Below are positions 43,901-52,023 of a stretch of 64,000 nucleotides of DNA, piece by piece. The notes beneath the pieces were generated by a model, which saw nothing but the letters and a program-made list of their open reading frames with translations, had not been told where the DNA came from and did no database searches. This DNA comes from Bacillus cabrialesii (GTDB lineage: Bacteria > Bacillota > Bacilli > Bacillales > Bacillaceae), in NCBI RefSeq assembly GCF_004124315.2, contig NZ_CP096889.1, forward strand, positions 975,001 to 1,039,000, written 5' to 3'. The translations under genes were made by a program, and so were the position numbers. Positions within the stretch are counted from its first letter, which is position 1, and every line of letters starts with the position of its first letter.

Positions 43901-44548
43901 ATCAGCGGGTTTACGTATACGTGGGATAAAGAAACCGGAAAAGCTGTCGATATGAAATTGCCGGATGGCACCGAGATTCAGCCAGATGCCACATACACAT
44001 TGACAGTCAACAATTTTATGGCGACTGCGACAGGTGCCAAATATCAGCCGATCGGATTGCTGGGGAAAAATCCGGTGACAGGACCTGAGGATTTGGACGC
44101 GACAGTTGAGTACGTGAAGAGCTTTGATAAACCGATTGCGTATACAAAAGAGGGAAGAATTAAGCTGGCTGAAGCCAGTGACATTGAAGACCCTGTAACA
44201 GAAGAGCCGGGAGACGACCCGGGAATGGAGCAGCCGGTTAAAGAGTACCCAGAGCCAAGAGAGGATCAGACTGATATAAAAGAGACTCCGGGCACTGGGC
44301 CGGTTCATCAGCTGCCGCCGTCAGCCATTTTGAGATTAGGCGAGATACCGAGGGGTGACAAAAATGCTGACACTGACGGCAAGATCAGCACATTGCCTAT
44401 ACAAAAGGAGACTGCGGAAAGCGGATCTGATCATCAGCTGCCGAATACATCAGCGGGCTACTATAACTTTATGGTAATCGGTGCGGCAGGGGCATTGTCG
44501 GGAACTTATCTATATGTCAGAAGAAAAAGGAGCGCCTCCAGAACGTGA
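40979..44548 (+). CDS. yhcR: Wall-anchored sugar-nonspecific nuclease YhcR
   Basis: A surface protein of about 1189 residues. In order: signal peptide (ILHIVLITVMVFLNVMYTC), OB-fold repeats to about residue 350, a thermonuclease domain (GIVDRVVDGDTIHLKS; RFVNVDTPETYH; DSYGRLLGQV), then a 5'-nucleotidase-type metallophosphatase (LSMNDLHGKI, HAGDMIGG, GNHEFDEG, LMNGGGIRETL). The C-terminus has a sorting signal LPNTS, a hydrophobic span and RRKR. ATG 40979 is seven bases from GGGAGG; an ATG three bases earlier and longer forms are possible. Its sortase YhcS is encoded next, overlapping by four bases. Confidence 0.95.
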   Translation: MRRILHIVLITVMVFLNVMYTCETVKAAEPQQPISVDKAIEQKEGQALVEGYAVGQAVSPQHYKLTSPFSNDYNVALADSKNETSPNRILPVQIPSAFRSQFGLQTNPLLLGKKITVQGQLENYFNTTGLKNVQSMNAADDTKTPPAGQPVTIHEARGRLNEEVTIKGVVTADQSAIGGGKLSTFMQDGTGGINIYSSVPGQFPELKEGMDITVTGKITTYQGLTEIIPNTSGIKVHQPNQSLPAPKLSTINELVNSSLGDQLEGRLVTLKAFVSSIPNSPAGGGYNVTIIDEDHLAITLRIMNETGVIDELDEGKWYEFTGVLSRYQSFQLLPRKSSDLKLLEKQPASPSAEGEYEGIVDRVVDGDTIHLKSPVLGTTKIRFVNVDTPETYHTPKNEADENQLKFGKKASDYLKTVLSPGDKITVKVGSEAKDSYGRLLGQVITESGSNVNLELVKNGYAPTYFIWPVDNKEDYQQFQAAVAVAKKEQKGIWNEEDPLIEMPFEFRAREQGKGLTRYVGDSSNKTYVQPADWQQVAVENRIFFASASEAENAGYKKRQIAPQENVPLRILSMNDLHGKIDQQYELDLDGNGSADGTFGRMDYAAAYLKEKKAEKKNTLIVHAGDMIGGSSPVSSLLQDEPTVELMEDIGFDVGTVGNHEFDEGTDELLRILKGGDHPNGTSGYDGQNFPLVCANCKMKSTGEPFLPAYDIINVEGIPVAFIGVVTQSAAGMVMPDGIKNIEFTDEAAAVNEAAAELKKKGVKAIAVLAHMSAEQNGTAITGESADLANKADSEIDVIFAAHNHKVVNGEVNGKLIVQASEYGKAMGVVDVEIDKTTKDIVKKSAEIVYVDQSKIEPDASASAILQKYQTLAEPIISEVVGEAAVDMEGGYSNDGDTPLGNLIADGMRAAMKTDFALMNGGGIRETLKKGPITWGDLYNIQPFGNVLTKLEIKGKDLREIINAQISPVFGPDYSISGFTYTWDKETGKAVDMKLPDGTEIQPDATYTLTVNNFMATATGAKYQPIGLLGKNPVTGPEDLDATVEYVKSFDKPIAYTKEGRIKLAEASDIEDPVTEEPGDDPGMEQPVKEYPEPREDQTDIKETPGTGPVHQLPPSAILRLGEIPRGDKNADTDGKISTLPIQKETAESGSDHQLPNTSAGYYNFMVIGAAGALSGTYLYVRRKRSASRT

Positions 44549-45142
44549 AAAAGGTTATTCCACTCATCATCATTGCGGCCGGGCTTATGATCACAGGCTA
44601 TGGGGGCCTTCAATTGATTGATACGAATATGAAGACCGAACAGACACTAAAAGAAGCAAAACTGGCGGCTGAAAAACCGCAGAAAGCTTCTGGTACGAAA
44701 CAGAGGCGCAGATCAGGCGAAGAACAAAGCATCATTTAAGCCAGAAACCGGACAAGCGAGCGGCATTTTGGAAATACCGAAAATCAATGCAGAGCTACCG
44801 ATCGTGGAGGGCACCGATGCTGATGATTTAGAAAAAGGCGTCGGGCATTACAAGGACAGCTATTATCCTGATGAAAACGGGCAAATTGTGCTGTCGGGAC
44901 ACCGGGATACCGTGTTTCGCCGGACGGGAGAACTGGAAAAGGGGGACCGGCTTCGTATTCTCTTGTCATACGGAGATTTCACATATGAAATTGTAAAAAC
45001 AAAAATTGTCGATAAGGATGACACTTCCATTATTACGCTCCAGCATGAAAAGGAAGAGCTCATTCTGACGACCTGCTATCCGTTTTCATATGTCGGCAAT
45101 GCCCCGAAGCGCTATATTATATACGGAAAACGAATCACTTAA
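44545..45142 (+). pseudogene. yhcS: Sortase D-type YhcS, frameshifted
   Basis: The first frame (44545-44739) gives the membrane anchor (KVIPLIIIAAGLMITGYGGL) and stops after GEEQSII. The rest of the protein is in another frame: it can be read from QAKNKASFKPETGQ through EIPKINAELP to the end at 45142. The catalytic His (LSGHRDT), Cys (TTCYPF) and Arg (PKRYIIYGKR) are intact. The shift lies around 44700-44713 and equals one extra base. A TTG at 44768 could start a soluble catalytic fragment. ATG 44545 overlaps the yhcR stop. Confidence 0.88.
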
Positions 45143-45170
45143 AAAGCCGCAGGCTATTTCTGCGGCTTTT
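45141..45170. terminator. Bidirectional terminator yhcS/yhcT
   Basis: AAAAAGCCGCAG / CTGCGGCTTTT between convergent genes. Confidence 0.9.
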
Positions 45171-45172
45171 CT

Positions 45173-46081
45173 TCATGAAAAATATGTGCGGCAAAGGCTT
45201 TCAATATCAACTGGGAAAGGCGCTTCTGCAACAATCAGCTCGCCTGTTATAGGATGAACCGCTTGAACCTTTTTGGCGTGGAGCGCCTGCCTGTTTATCA
45301 GCTTGTTCCCGCCTCCGTAAAGCGAGTCTCCTGTCAGCGGATGGCCGATGCTCGCCATATGAACACGGATTTGATGTGTTCTGCCTGTTTCCAGCTCTAA
45401 TTCAACGAGTGACAGCCGCTCTTTCGCATTGCTGGCAATCACCTTGAAATGAGTGACGGCTGCTTGTCCGCCGGGTGAAACCCGGCGTCTAGTCGGGTGT
45501 GATCTGTCTCTGCCGATCGGTGAATCAATTGTCCCTTTTTTTGTCTTTAGCTTTCCTTCAGCGATGGCGGTATACGTACGCTTCAGCGTCTTTTTCTCTA
45601 ACTGCTGATCCAGGATGGCGTGTGCCAAACGATGCTTGGCAAAAACGATTGCGCCAGATGTATCCTGATCAAGACGATGGACGTGGCGCACCTTGCATGT
45701 TTCACCATTCACCTGATAATGGTATGCGATCAAATTAGCCAGTGTGCCGGTTTGGCCTTCTTCATTCGGGTGTGTGGCTATACCCGCAGGTTTGTTGACG
45801 ATGAGCATGTGATTGTCTTCAAATAAAATATCAAGCTCTCCATACTCAGGTATGAGGGAGGATTCTTCACTTTCCTGAAGATCAATGAACACGCGGTCTC
45901 CCTTTTGTACGATCACATTATTGATAACGGCTTCGTGATTAACCTTTATCTGATGATGGGACATCCAGTCTTGAATAACGGGTTTAGAGGCTTTGAGCGC
46001 TGTTTTCAGTACAGCAAACAGCCATTGGCCAACCTGTTTGTCATTGATGAGGAGCTCAAGTCCTCTGCCTTTTTGTTTCAT
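45173..46081 (-). CDS. yhcT: RluD-type pseudouridine synthase YhcT
   Basis: The 302-residue enzyme has the RluA/RluD catalytic motif HRLDQDTSGAIVFAK with the conserved Asp, after the start of the fold (EDNHMLIVNKPAGIATHPN). An S4-like N-terminus precedes it. The motif ETGRTHQIRVHMASIGHPL is also intact. It is predicted to form pseudouridine in RNA; the target is not determined. Confidence 0.95.
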   Translation of the reverse strand: MKQKGRGLELLINDKQVGQWLFAVLKTALKASKPVIQDWMSHHQIKVNHEAVINNVIVQKGDRVFIDLQESEESSLIPEYGELDILFEDNHMLIVNKPAGIATHPNEEGQTGTLANLIAYHYQVNGETCKVRHVHRLDQDTSGAIVFAKHRLAHAILDQQLEKKTLKRTYTAIAEGKLKTKKGTIDSPIGRDRSHPTRRRVSPGGQAAVTHFKVIASNAKERLSLVELELETGRTHQIRVHMASIGHPLTGDSLYGGGNKLINRQALHAKKVQAVHPITGELIVAEAPFPVDIESLCRTYFS

Positions 46082-46191
46082 GTCAAATGGCTCCTTTTCG
46101 CAGCGGAAGGCCGTTGTTTCTCATAGGAAACACTTACCTTAGCTTTCGTGTTTTTTTCTGTGCTATTCTTGAGTAAGACTTAGGATATTCG

Positions 46192-46587
46192 ATGGCAAGA
46201 AAGGTGATTGACGTGAGAATTGTGAACGCAGCAACTGCAGAACAGGAGAGCTTTATCAAGGAGCTGTCAATGGAGCTGATCCATGATGTGTTTCCTCTTT
46301 ATTTCTCCGAACTGGACATTCAGCGCTTTAAAAAGAAAGGCGTTCTGTCTTTAAATAACCATTATTACCAAGGAACATTAAAAGAAGCATTTCAAATTAT
46401 GGCTTGTCTGCAAATGATACATATTATCCTGACAAAGCCTTCGCTGCACTCTGATTTGGGTGATCAGGCGATGTTTGAAAAAAACAGCAAGATGCTGAAT
46501 GATTTTGGGATTTATTTTCCATTTGCTTTTTCTGACTTTCAAACGAAGACAAACAAAGCCTTTTTCGGTCACAGAAGGCTGATATAA
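46192..46587 (+). CDS. yhcU: Hypothetical protein YhcU
   Basis: A 131-residue soluble protein without recognised motifs (ELSMELIHDVFPLYFSELDI...). The start is uncertain: ATG 46192 has little upstream, while GTG 46213 stands four bases behind AAAGGTGAT and would give 124 residues. It is a single gene with a terminator. The family (DUF5365-like) is restricted to Bacilli, as far as I know. Confidence 0.85.
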   Translation: MARKVIDVRIVNAATAEQESFIKELSMELIHDVFPLYFSELDIQRFKKKGVLSLNNHYYQGTLKEAFQIMACLQMIHIILTKPSLHSDLGDQAMFEKNSKMLNDFGIYFPFAFSDFQTKTNKAFFGHRRLI

Positions 46588-46593
46588 TCAGGC

Positions 46594-46632
46594 AGCAAGA
46601 GCTTTTCCATTTTCAGAAAAGCTCTTCTTTGC
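46594..46632 (+). terminator. Terminator after yhcU
   Basis: AAGAGCTTTTCC / GAAAAGCTCTTCTTT. Confidence 0.85.
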
Positions 46633-46724
46633 ATCAGAGAAATCATATCATAAAATCTTTCCTCTAACTCCCTTTTTAATCGGCGCGTGGCTGAACATAC
46701 TAATGATTGAAAGGGGTGCTGACA

Positions 46725-47147
46725 ATGGGTTCAGTAAAAAATACAATGACAACGCAGGTGGCAACCGTTTCTCCGAATCAAACGATTCAGGAAGCGGCTT
46801 CTCTCATGAAACAGCATAACGTCGGGGCAATCCCCGTGGTAGAGCAAGGTGTTTTAAAAGGAATGCTGACTGACCGTGACATTGCATTAAGAACTACAGC
46901 TCAGGGCCGAGATGGCCAGACACCCGTTTCAGAAGTGATGTCAACAGACCTCGTATCGGGAAATCCTAATATGAGCCTGGAAGACGCGTCACAGCTGATG
47001 GCCCAGCACCAAATCCGCCGCCTTCCTATTGTAGATCAAAACAATCTAGTCGGGATCGTTGCGCTTGGAGACCTGGCAGTCAATCAGATGTCGAACGAGT
47101 CTGCGGGAGAAGCGCTGACAAACATTTCTCATCAAAACATTCATTAA
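46725..47147 (+). CDS. yhcV: CBS-domain protein YhcV
   Basis: A 140-residue protein made of two CBS motifs (VKNTMTTQVATVSPNQTIQE; SEVMSTDLVSGNPNMSLED), which bind adenosyl ligands such as AMP. No fused catalytic domain is present. ATG 46725 follows GAAAGGGG. A sequence CATACTA upstream resembles a forespore sigma -10, but a matching -35 is not evident. In B. subtilis it is a single gene, as here. Confidence 0.93.
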   Translation: MGSVKNTMTTQVATVSPNQTIQEAASLMKQHNVGAIPVVEQGVLKGMLTDRDIALRTTAQGRDGQTPVSEVMSTDLVSGNPNMSLEDASQLMAQHQIRRLPIVDQNNLVGIVALGDLAVNQMSNESAGEALTNISHQNIH

Positions 47148-47149
47148 TA

Positions 47150-47184
47150 CGAAAGAGCTTGCGATGTGCAGGCTCTTTCTTCAC
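47150..47184 (+). terminator. Terminator after yhcV
   Basis: GAAAGAGCTTGC / GCAGGCTCTTTCTT. Confidence 0.85.
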
Positions 47185-47272
47185 ATAAACCTTACTTTTT
47201 GAAAGCAGGCATGTTTCGGGGTATAGTGAGTGTATACATATGTCTCAATTTGGACTAAAGGAGTTGTACGCA

Positions 47273-47935
47273 GTGATTAAAGCGTTAATTTTTGATTTTG
47301 ACGGACTGATTCTGGATACAGAAACACACGAATATGAAGTCCTTCAGGAAATATTTGAGGAGCACGGCTCTGTCCTGCCGCTGTCTGTTTGGGGAAAGGT
47401 TATCGGAACAGCCGCAGGATTTCGGCCTTTTGAATATTTAGAAGAGCAGATCGGTAAAAAGCTAAACCATGAACAGCTGACAAAATTGAGAAGAGAACGG
47501 TTTGCGAAACGCATGGAAACCGAAAAAGCGCGGCCGGGTGTTGAAGCGTATTTGAATGCGGCAAAGGATTTAGGCTTAAAAGTAGGCCTCGCCTCCAGCT
47601 CTGATTATAAATGGGTGTCAGGCCATTTGAAGCAAATCGGCCTGTTTGATGATTTTGAGGTCATTCAAACCGCGGATGATGTGGAAGAGGTAAAGCCGAA
47701 TCCTGAACTGTATTTATTGGCGGCAAAGAACCTTGGCGTATCGCCATCGGAATGTCTCGCGTTTGAGGATTCTGTCAATGGATCGGTTGCTGCGAAAAGA
47801 GCAGGCATGAAGTGTGTCATTGTCCCGAATAAAGTAACGGGCACCTTGATGTTTGAGGACTTTGATCACAGACTTGAATCAATGGCGGAGATGGAGCTCG
47901 CCCTATTGCTTGATCATCTGAACTCACAAAACTAG
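47273..47935 (+). CDS. yhcW: HAD-superfamily phosphatase YhcW
   Basis: The 220-residue beta-phosphoglucomutase-like HAD hydrolase has motif I FDFDGLILDTETHE, motif II GLASSSD, and motifs III and IV around VKPNPELYLLAAK and LAFEDSVNGSVAAK. Substrate unknown. It starts at GTG 47273 behind AAAGGAG, giving the family length. It is 15 bases before yhcX, so the two are an operon. Confidence 0.94.
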   Translation: MIKALIFDFDGLILDTETHEYEVLQEIFEEHGSVLPLSVWGKVIGTAAGFRPFEYLEEQIGKKLNHEQLTKLRRERFAKRMETEKARPGVEAYLNAAKDLGLKVGLASSSDYKWVSGHLKQIGLFDDFEVIQTADDVEEVKPNPELYLLAAKNLGVSPSECLAFEDSVNGSVAAKRAGMKCVIVPNKVTGTLMFEDFDHRLESMAEMELALLLDHLNSQN

Positions 47936-47950
47936 AAAGGAGCGAGTAGA

Positions 47951-49492
47951 TTGTCTGAGAAATTAGATTTGACCCGTTTTGAAAAGAAAATGGTCATCCG
48001 CAATATCGAAGAAAAAGATATCGACAAGATTATCGATCTTCAAAAGGACTGCTTTCCGGGAATGGAGCCTTGGAAGCGGGAGCATTTAATCAGCCATTTG
48101 GAGCACTTTCCCGAAGGGCAGTTTTGTGCAGAATTCGAAGGTGAAATTATCGGTTCGTGCTCAAGTCTCCTGATTAATTTTGATGAATATGATGACCGCC
48201 ACACGTGGCAGGACATTACAGATGACGGTTATATCACCAACCATAATCCGGATGGCTTGAATATGTACGGAATAGAGGTCATGGTGCATCCGAAATACAG
48301 ACGAATGAAAATCGGTCACCGTTTGTACGAAGCGAGGAAGGACTTGGCCAGACGCTTAAACCTGAAAAGCATCATCATAGGCGGACGAATTCCGAACTAT
48401 CACAAATATGCAGAAGAAATGACGGCGAGAGCGTATGTTGAACAGGTGACACGCCACCAAATTTACGATCCGGTCCTTTCTTTTCAGCTGATGAACGGCT
48501 TTACCCTTATGCGGATCAACCCGAATTATCTCCCGGATGATACAGCTTCCATCAAGTATGCGACGCTGATGGAATGGAATAATGTCGATTATCTTCCGCA
48601 GCAGACAAAACGCTATTATAAATCGGCGTTTCCTGTGAGAATTTGTGTAATTCAATACGAAATGAAGAAAATTTATTCCTTTGAGGAATTTGCCAATCAA
48701 GTAGAATACTATGTCGATGTCGCTTCTGACGCGAGATCTGATTTTGCGGTGTTCCCGGAAATTTTCACAACCCAGCTCATGTCTTTCCTTGAGGAAAGGT
48801 CGCCGAGCTTGGCGGTACAGAGAATTACCGAGTATACAGAAGACTACATCAGCCTGTTTACTGATTTGGCCGTGAAGTACAACGTCAACATTATCGGCGG
48901 ATCTCATTTTGTCGAAGAGGAAGGCAAGATCTATAATATCGCTTACCTGTTCAGACGGGACGGAACGATTGAAAAGCAATATAAACTCCATATTACACCG
49001 AATGAACGCAAATGGTGGGGAATCAGCGCCGGAGACCAGGTTCGCGTGTTTGATACGGACTGCGGAAAAATCGCGATTCAAATCTGTTATGACATTGAAT
49101 TTCCTGAGCTTGCCCGAATTGCCGCGGATAAAGGCGCAAAAATCATTTTTACGCCGTTTTGTACAGAAGACCGCCAAGGCTATTTGCGTGTCAGATACTG
49201 TTCGCAGGCAAGAGCGGTTGAAAATCAGATTTATACGGTCATCTCGGGGACGGTTGGAAACCTTCCGCAAACGGAAAATATGGATATCCAATACGCACAG
49301 TCAGGCATTTTTGCACCATCTGATTTTGAATTCGCCAGAGACGGCATTGTCGGCGAAACAAACCCGAATATCGAAATGGTCGTCATCGGCGATGTTGACT
49401 TGGAAATTCTCAGAAGACAGCGCCAAAACGGTACAGTGCGCCAGCTAAAAGACAGACGGCGTGATATTTATCATATTCAATATAAAAAATAA
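47951..49492 (+). CDS. yhcX: GNAT acetyltransferase-nitrilase fusion YhcX
   Basis: A 513-residue two-domain protein. Residues about 14-200 are a GNAT N-acetyltransferase (GIEVMVHPKYRRMKIGHRLY is the acetyl-CoA loop). From about 225 a carbon-nitrogen hydrolase (nitrilase) domain has the catalytic Glu (VFPEIFTTQL), Lys (YKLHITPNERKWWG) and Cys (IAIQICYDIEFPE). It starts at TTG 47951 behind AAAGGAGCG. It probably acts on an amide; substrate unknown. Confidence 0.94.
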   Translation: MSEKLDLTRFEKKMVIRNIEEKDIDKIIDLQKDCFPGMEPWKREHLISHLEHFPEGQFCAEFEGEIIGSCSSLLINFDEYDDRHTWQDITDDGYITNHNPDGLNMYGIEVMVHPKYRRMKIGHRLYEARKDLARRLNLKSIIIGGRIPNYHKYAEEMTARAYVEQVTRHQIYDPVLSFQLMNGFTLMRINPNYLPDDTASIKYATLMEWNNVDYLPQQTKRYYKSAFPVRICVIQYEMKKIYSFEEFANQVEYYVDVASDARSDFAVFPEIFTTQLMSFLEERSPSLAVQRITEYTEDYISLFTDLAVKYNVNIIGGSHFVEEEGKIYNIAYLFRRDGTIEKQYKLHITPNERKWWGISAGDQVRVFDTDCGKIAIQICYDIEFPELARIAADKGAKIIFTPFCTEDRQGYLRVRYCSQARAVENQIYTVISGTVGNLPQTENMDIQYAQSGIFAPSDFEFARDGIVGETNPNIEMVVIGDVDLEILRRQRQNGTVRQLKDRRRDIYHIQYKK

Positions 49493-49497
49493 ACTGA

Positions 49498-49527
49498 AAA
49501 AACCCGCCTGAATTGGCGGGTTTTTTT
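49498..49527 (+). terminator. Terminator after yhcX
   Basis: AAAAAACCCGCC / GGCGGGTTTTTTT. Confidence 0.93.
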
Positions 49528-49594
49528 AAACAAAGGCGGAATTGTTTAGGTGCTTTCTTTAAAATAAAAGTAAATTGTATAGTGGAGGTGCCTT

Positions 49595-49860
49595 ATGGAG
49601 TTTCTGTATTTTCACCATTTCCTATATCATACAGAAAACGGCTAGGCTTCACATTGCTATTGCAATGGCTGTCCAAGTTGTTTCGAGCACGATGCTGAGC
49701 ATTTTCACCTTGCCTGTTCTGCTTTGGATGCTGCATCCTCTTTAGGATGGATGTTTATTATTTTCGGGGTTTATTGACTCTAAACCCCGTCTGGCTTTAT
49801 ATTGAAGGCAGGGAAATCATCACCAAGACATCACATAAAGAGAAGGTCTGTTTCAGTTGA
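49595..49860 (+). pseudogene. Decayed small membrane-protein gene
   Basis: ATG 49595 stands behind the good site GTGGAGGTG and reads MEFLYFHHFLYHTENG before a stop. Membrane-like text continues in other frames: LHIAIAMAVQVVSSTMLSIF and LPVLLWMLHPL, then LGWMFIIFGVY, then LNPVWLYIEGREIITKTS to a TGA at 49858. Several frameshifts or deletions would restore one protein of about 85 residues with two or three spans. It lies between yhcX and yhxA. Family unknown. Confidence 0.6.
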
Positions 49861-49902
49861 ATTGGCACTTTAGTGAACGCTAATGAAATGGAGATGATGG
49901 GG

Positions 49903-51240
49903 ATGGAAAACATTCAGCAAAATCAGGGATTAAAGCAAAAAGATGAGCAATTTGTGTGGCATGCCATGAAGGGAGCGCATCAAGCGGACAGCCTGATTGC
50001 CCAAAAGGCTGAAGGGGCCTGGGTGACCGACATAGACGGACGCCGCTATTTGGATGCGATGTCCGGTTTGTGGTGCGTCAATATTGGTTACGGCAGAAAG
50101 GAGCTTGCGGAAGCTGCCTACGAGCAATTAAAGGAGCTGCCTTACTATCCATTAACGCAAAGTCACGTATCGGCGATTCAACTGGCGGAAAAGCTGAATG
50201 AATGGCTTGGCGGCGATTATGTGATCTTTTTTTCCAACAGCGGTTCGGAAGCAAACGAAACTGCTTTTAAAATCGCCCGCCAGTACCATCTGCAAAACGG
50301 CGACCACAGCCGTTATAAATTCATCTCAAGATACAGGGCATACCACGGCAACACATTGGGAGCGCTCTCAGCAACCGGACAGGCGCAGCGGAAATATAAA
50401 TACGAGCCTTTAAGCCAGGGGTTCCTGCATGCAGCTCCGCCAGATGTATACCGGAACCCTGAGGATGCCGACACGCTTGAAAGCGCAAATGAAATCGACC
50501 GCATCATGACATGGGAATTAAGCGAAACGATTGCCGGAGTCATCATGGAGCCCATCATTACAGGCGGAGGCATCTTAATGCCGCCGGACGGTTATATGAA
50601 GAAGGTGGAGGACATTTGCCGGCGCCACGGCGCTCTTTTGATTTGCGATGAAGTCATCTGCGGTTTTGGACGGACAGGCGAGCCGTTCGGATTTATGCAT
50701 TACGGCGTGAAGCCGGATATCATTACGATGGCAAAGGGAATCACAAGCGCGTATCTGCCGTTGTCAGCGACTGCTGTGAAGCGGGACATTTTCGAAGCGT
50801 ATCAGGGGGAAGCGCCTTACGACCGCTTCCGCCACGTGAACACATTCGGCGGAAGCCCGGCTGCATGTGCACTGGCGTTGAAAAACCTGCAAATTATGGA
50901 GGACGAACAGCTGATTCAGCGATCCCGCGACCTTGGAGCAGCGCTTTTAGGTGAGCTTCAAGCCTTAAGAGAACACGCGGCAGTCGGAGATGTTAGAGGA
51001 AAAGGGCTTTTGATCGGAATCGAGCTCGTCAAAGATAAATTGACAAAAGAGCCGGCTGATGCCGACAAAGTAAACCAAGTGGTTGCGGCATGCAAAGAAA
51101 AAGGGCTGATCATCGGCAAAAACGGAGATACAGTCGCCGGCTACAACAATGTCATCCAGCTCGCACCGCCATTTTGCCTGACAGAAGAGGACCTTTCCTT
51201 TATCGTGAAAACGGTGAAAGATAGCTTTCAGATGATTTAA
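49903..51240 (+). CDS. yhxA: Class III aminotransferase YhxA
   Basis: A class III PLP aminotransferase (omega-amino acid:pyruvate type), 445 residues from this start. Segments: GLWCVNIGYGRKELAEAAYE, SNSGSEANETAFKIAR, LLICDEVICGFGRTGEPF (PLP Asp), and the Lys in ITMAKGITSAYLPLS. ATG 49903 follows GGAGATGATGGGG; an ATG 15 bases upstream gives 450 residues but has a weaker site. It is 30 bases before glpP. Donor amine not known. Confidence 0.92.
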   Translation: MENIQQNQGLKQKDEQFVWHAMKGAHQADSLIAQKAEGAWVTDIDGRRYLDAMSGLWCVNIGYGRKELAEAAYEQLKELPYYPLTQSHVSAIQLAEKLNEWLGGDYVIFFSNSGSEANETAFKIARQYHLQNGDHSRYKFISRYRAYHGNTLGALSATGQAQRKYKYEPLSQGFLHAAPPDVYRNPEDADTLESANEIDRIMTWELSETIAGVIMEPIITGGGILMPPDGYMKKVEDICRRHGALLICDEVICGFGRTGEPFGFMHYGVKPDIITMAKGITSAYLPLSATAVKRDIFEAYQGEAPYDRFRHVNTFGGSPAACALALKNLQIMEDEQLIQRSRDLGAALLGELQALREHAAVGDVRGKGLLIGIELVKDKLTKEPADADKVNQVVAACKEKGLIIGKNGDTVAGYNNVIQLAPPFCLTEEDLSFIVKTVKDSFQMI

Positions 51241-51270
51241 TATAAAAGTGATTGATTAAAGGAGCACACG

Positions 51271-51846
51271 ATGAGTTTTCACAATCAGCCCATTCTACCG
51301 GCTATTCGAAATATGAAGCAATTTGATGAGTTTTTAAACAGTTCATTTTCCTACGGCGTTATTCTTGATATTCATCTCGGCCAGCTGAAAGGCGTGATCA
51401 GAGAGGCGCAAAAGCATGGAAAGAACATGATGGTGCACGTTGATCTTATCCAAGGGATCAAGCATGATGAATACGGAGCAGAGTTTATTTGCCAGGACAT
51501 CAAGCCCGCCGGGATTATTTCAACAAGATCGAACGTGATTGCCAAAGCGAAGCAGAAGAAAATTTATGCGATTCAGCGCCTGTTTCTGCTTGATACCAGC
51601 GCGATGGAGAAAAGCATGGAGTTTGTCGGCAAGCATAAGCCTGACTTCATTGAAGTGCTGCCCGGCATCGTTCCGTCACTTATTCAAGAAATAAAAGAGA
51701 AAACGGGGATTCCCATCTTTGCCGGCGGTTTCATCCGTACGGAAGAGGATGTAGAACAGGCCTTGAAAGCGGGGGCTGTTGCTGTCACAACATCTAATAC
51801 CAAATTATGGAAAAAATATGAAAACTTTTTGACGGGAAATGATTGA
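51271..51846 (+). CDS. glpP: Glycerol-3-phosphate-responsive antiterminator GlpP
   Basis: The 191-residue protein is GlpP: LPAIRNMKQFDEFLNSSF near the N-terminus and the TIM-barrel-like end IFAGGFIRTEEDVEQALKAG. With glycerol-3-phosphate it binds the glpF and glpD leaders and prevents termination. ATG 51271 follows AAAGGAGC. The glpF promoter overlaps its end. Confidence 0.97.
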   Translation: MSFHNQPILPAIRNMKQFDEFLNSSFSYGVILDIHLGQLKGVIREAQKHGKNMMVHVDLIQGIKHDEYGAEFICQDIKPAGIISTRSNVIAKAKQKKIYAIQRLFLLDTSAMEKSMEFVGKHKPDFIEVLPGIVPSLIQEIKEKTGIPIFAGGFIRTEEDVEQALKAGAVAVTTSNTKLWKKYENFLTGND

Positions 51847-51871
51847 CACCGCTTTCATCCGCTGATACAAT
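51843..51871 (+). promoter_or_regulatory. glpF promoter with cre site
   Basis: TTGACA (51843-51848), 17-base spacer, TACAAT (51866-51871). TGACACCGCTTTCA at 51844-51857 matches the CcpA cre consensus (TGWAANCGNTNWCA) at all but one position and overlaps the -35, so glucose repression is expected. The promoter starts inside the glpP stop region. Confidence 0.88.
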
Positions 51872-51904
51872 TGCACTAGGTTAATACATTGTGATGGAGA
51901 ACTC

Positions 51905-51971
51905 GGAGACCACAGCAGCTCTTTACGGTAAATGTCTATGCACCCGTAAAGCGGTTTGTTGTGGTTTTTTT
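51905..51971 (+). promoter_or_regulatory. glpF leader terminator (GlpP target)
   Basis: GGAGACCACAGCA pairs with TGTTGTGGTTTTTTT at the end; an inner hairpin CTTTACGG / CCGTAAAG lies within the loop. The same GAGACCACAGCA start occurs in the glpD leader. This is the GlpP-controlled terminator before glpF. Confidence 0.88.
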
Positions 51972-52023
51972 ATACTCTTCTTCTCTATCATACTTTTAAT
52001 CGTGACTTTAGGAGGAATGTGCT

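Noticed and set aside
46690..46710. CATACTA upstream of yhcV as a sigma-G promoter
   Set aside because: No matching -35 at 17-18 bases.
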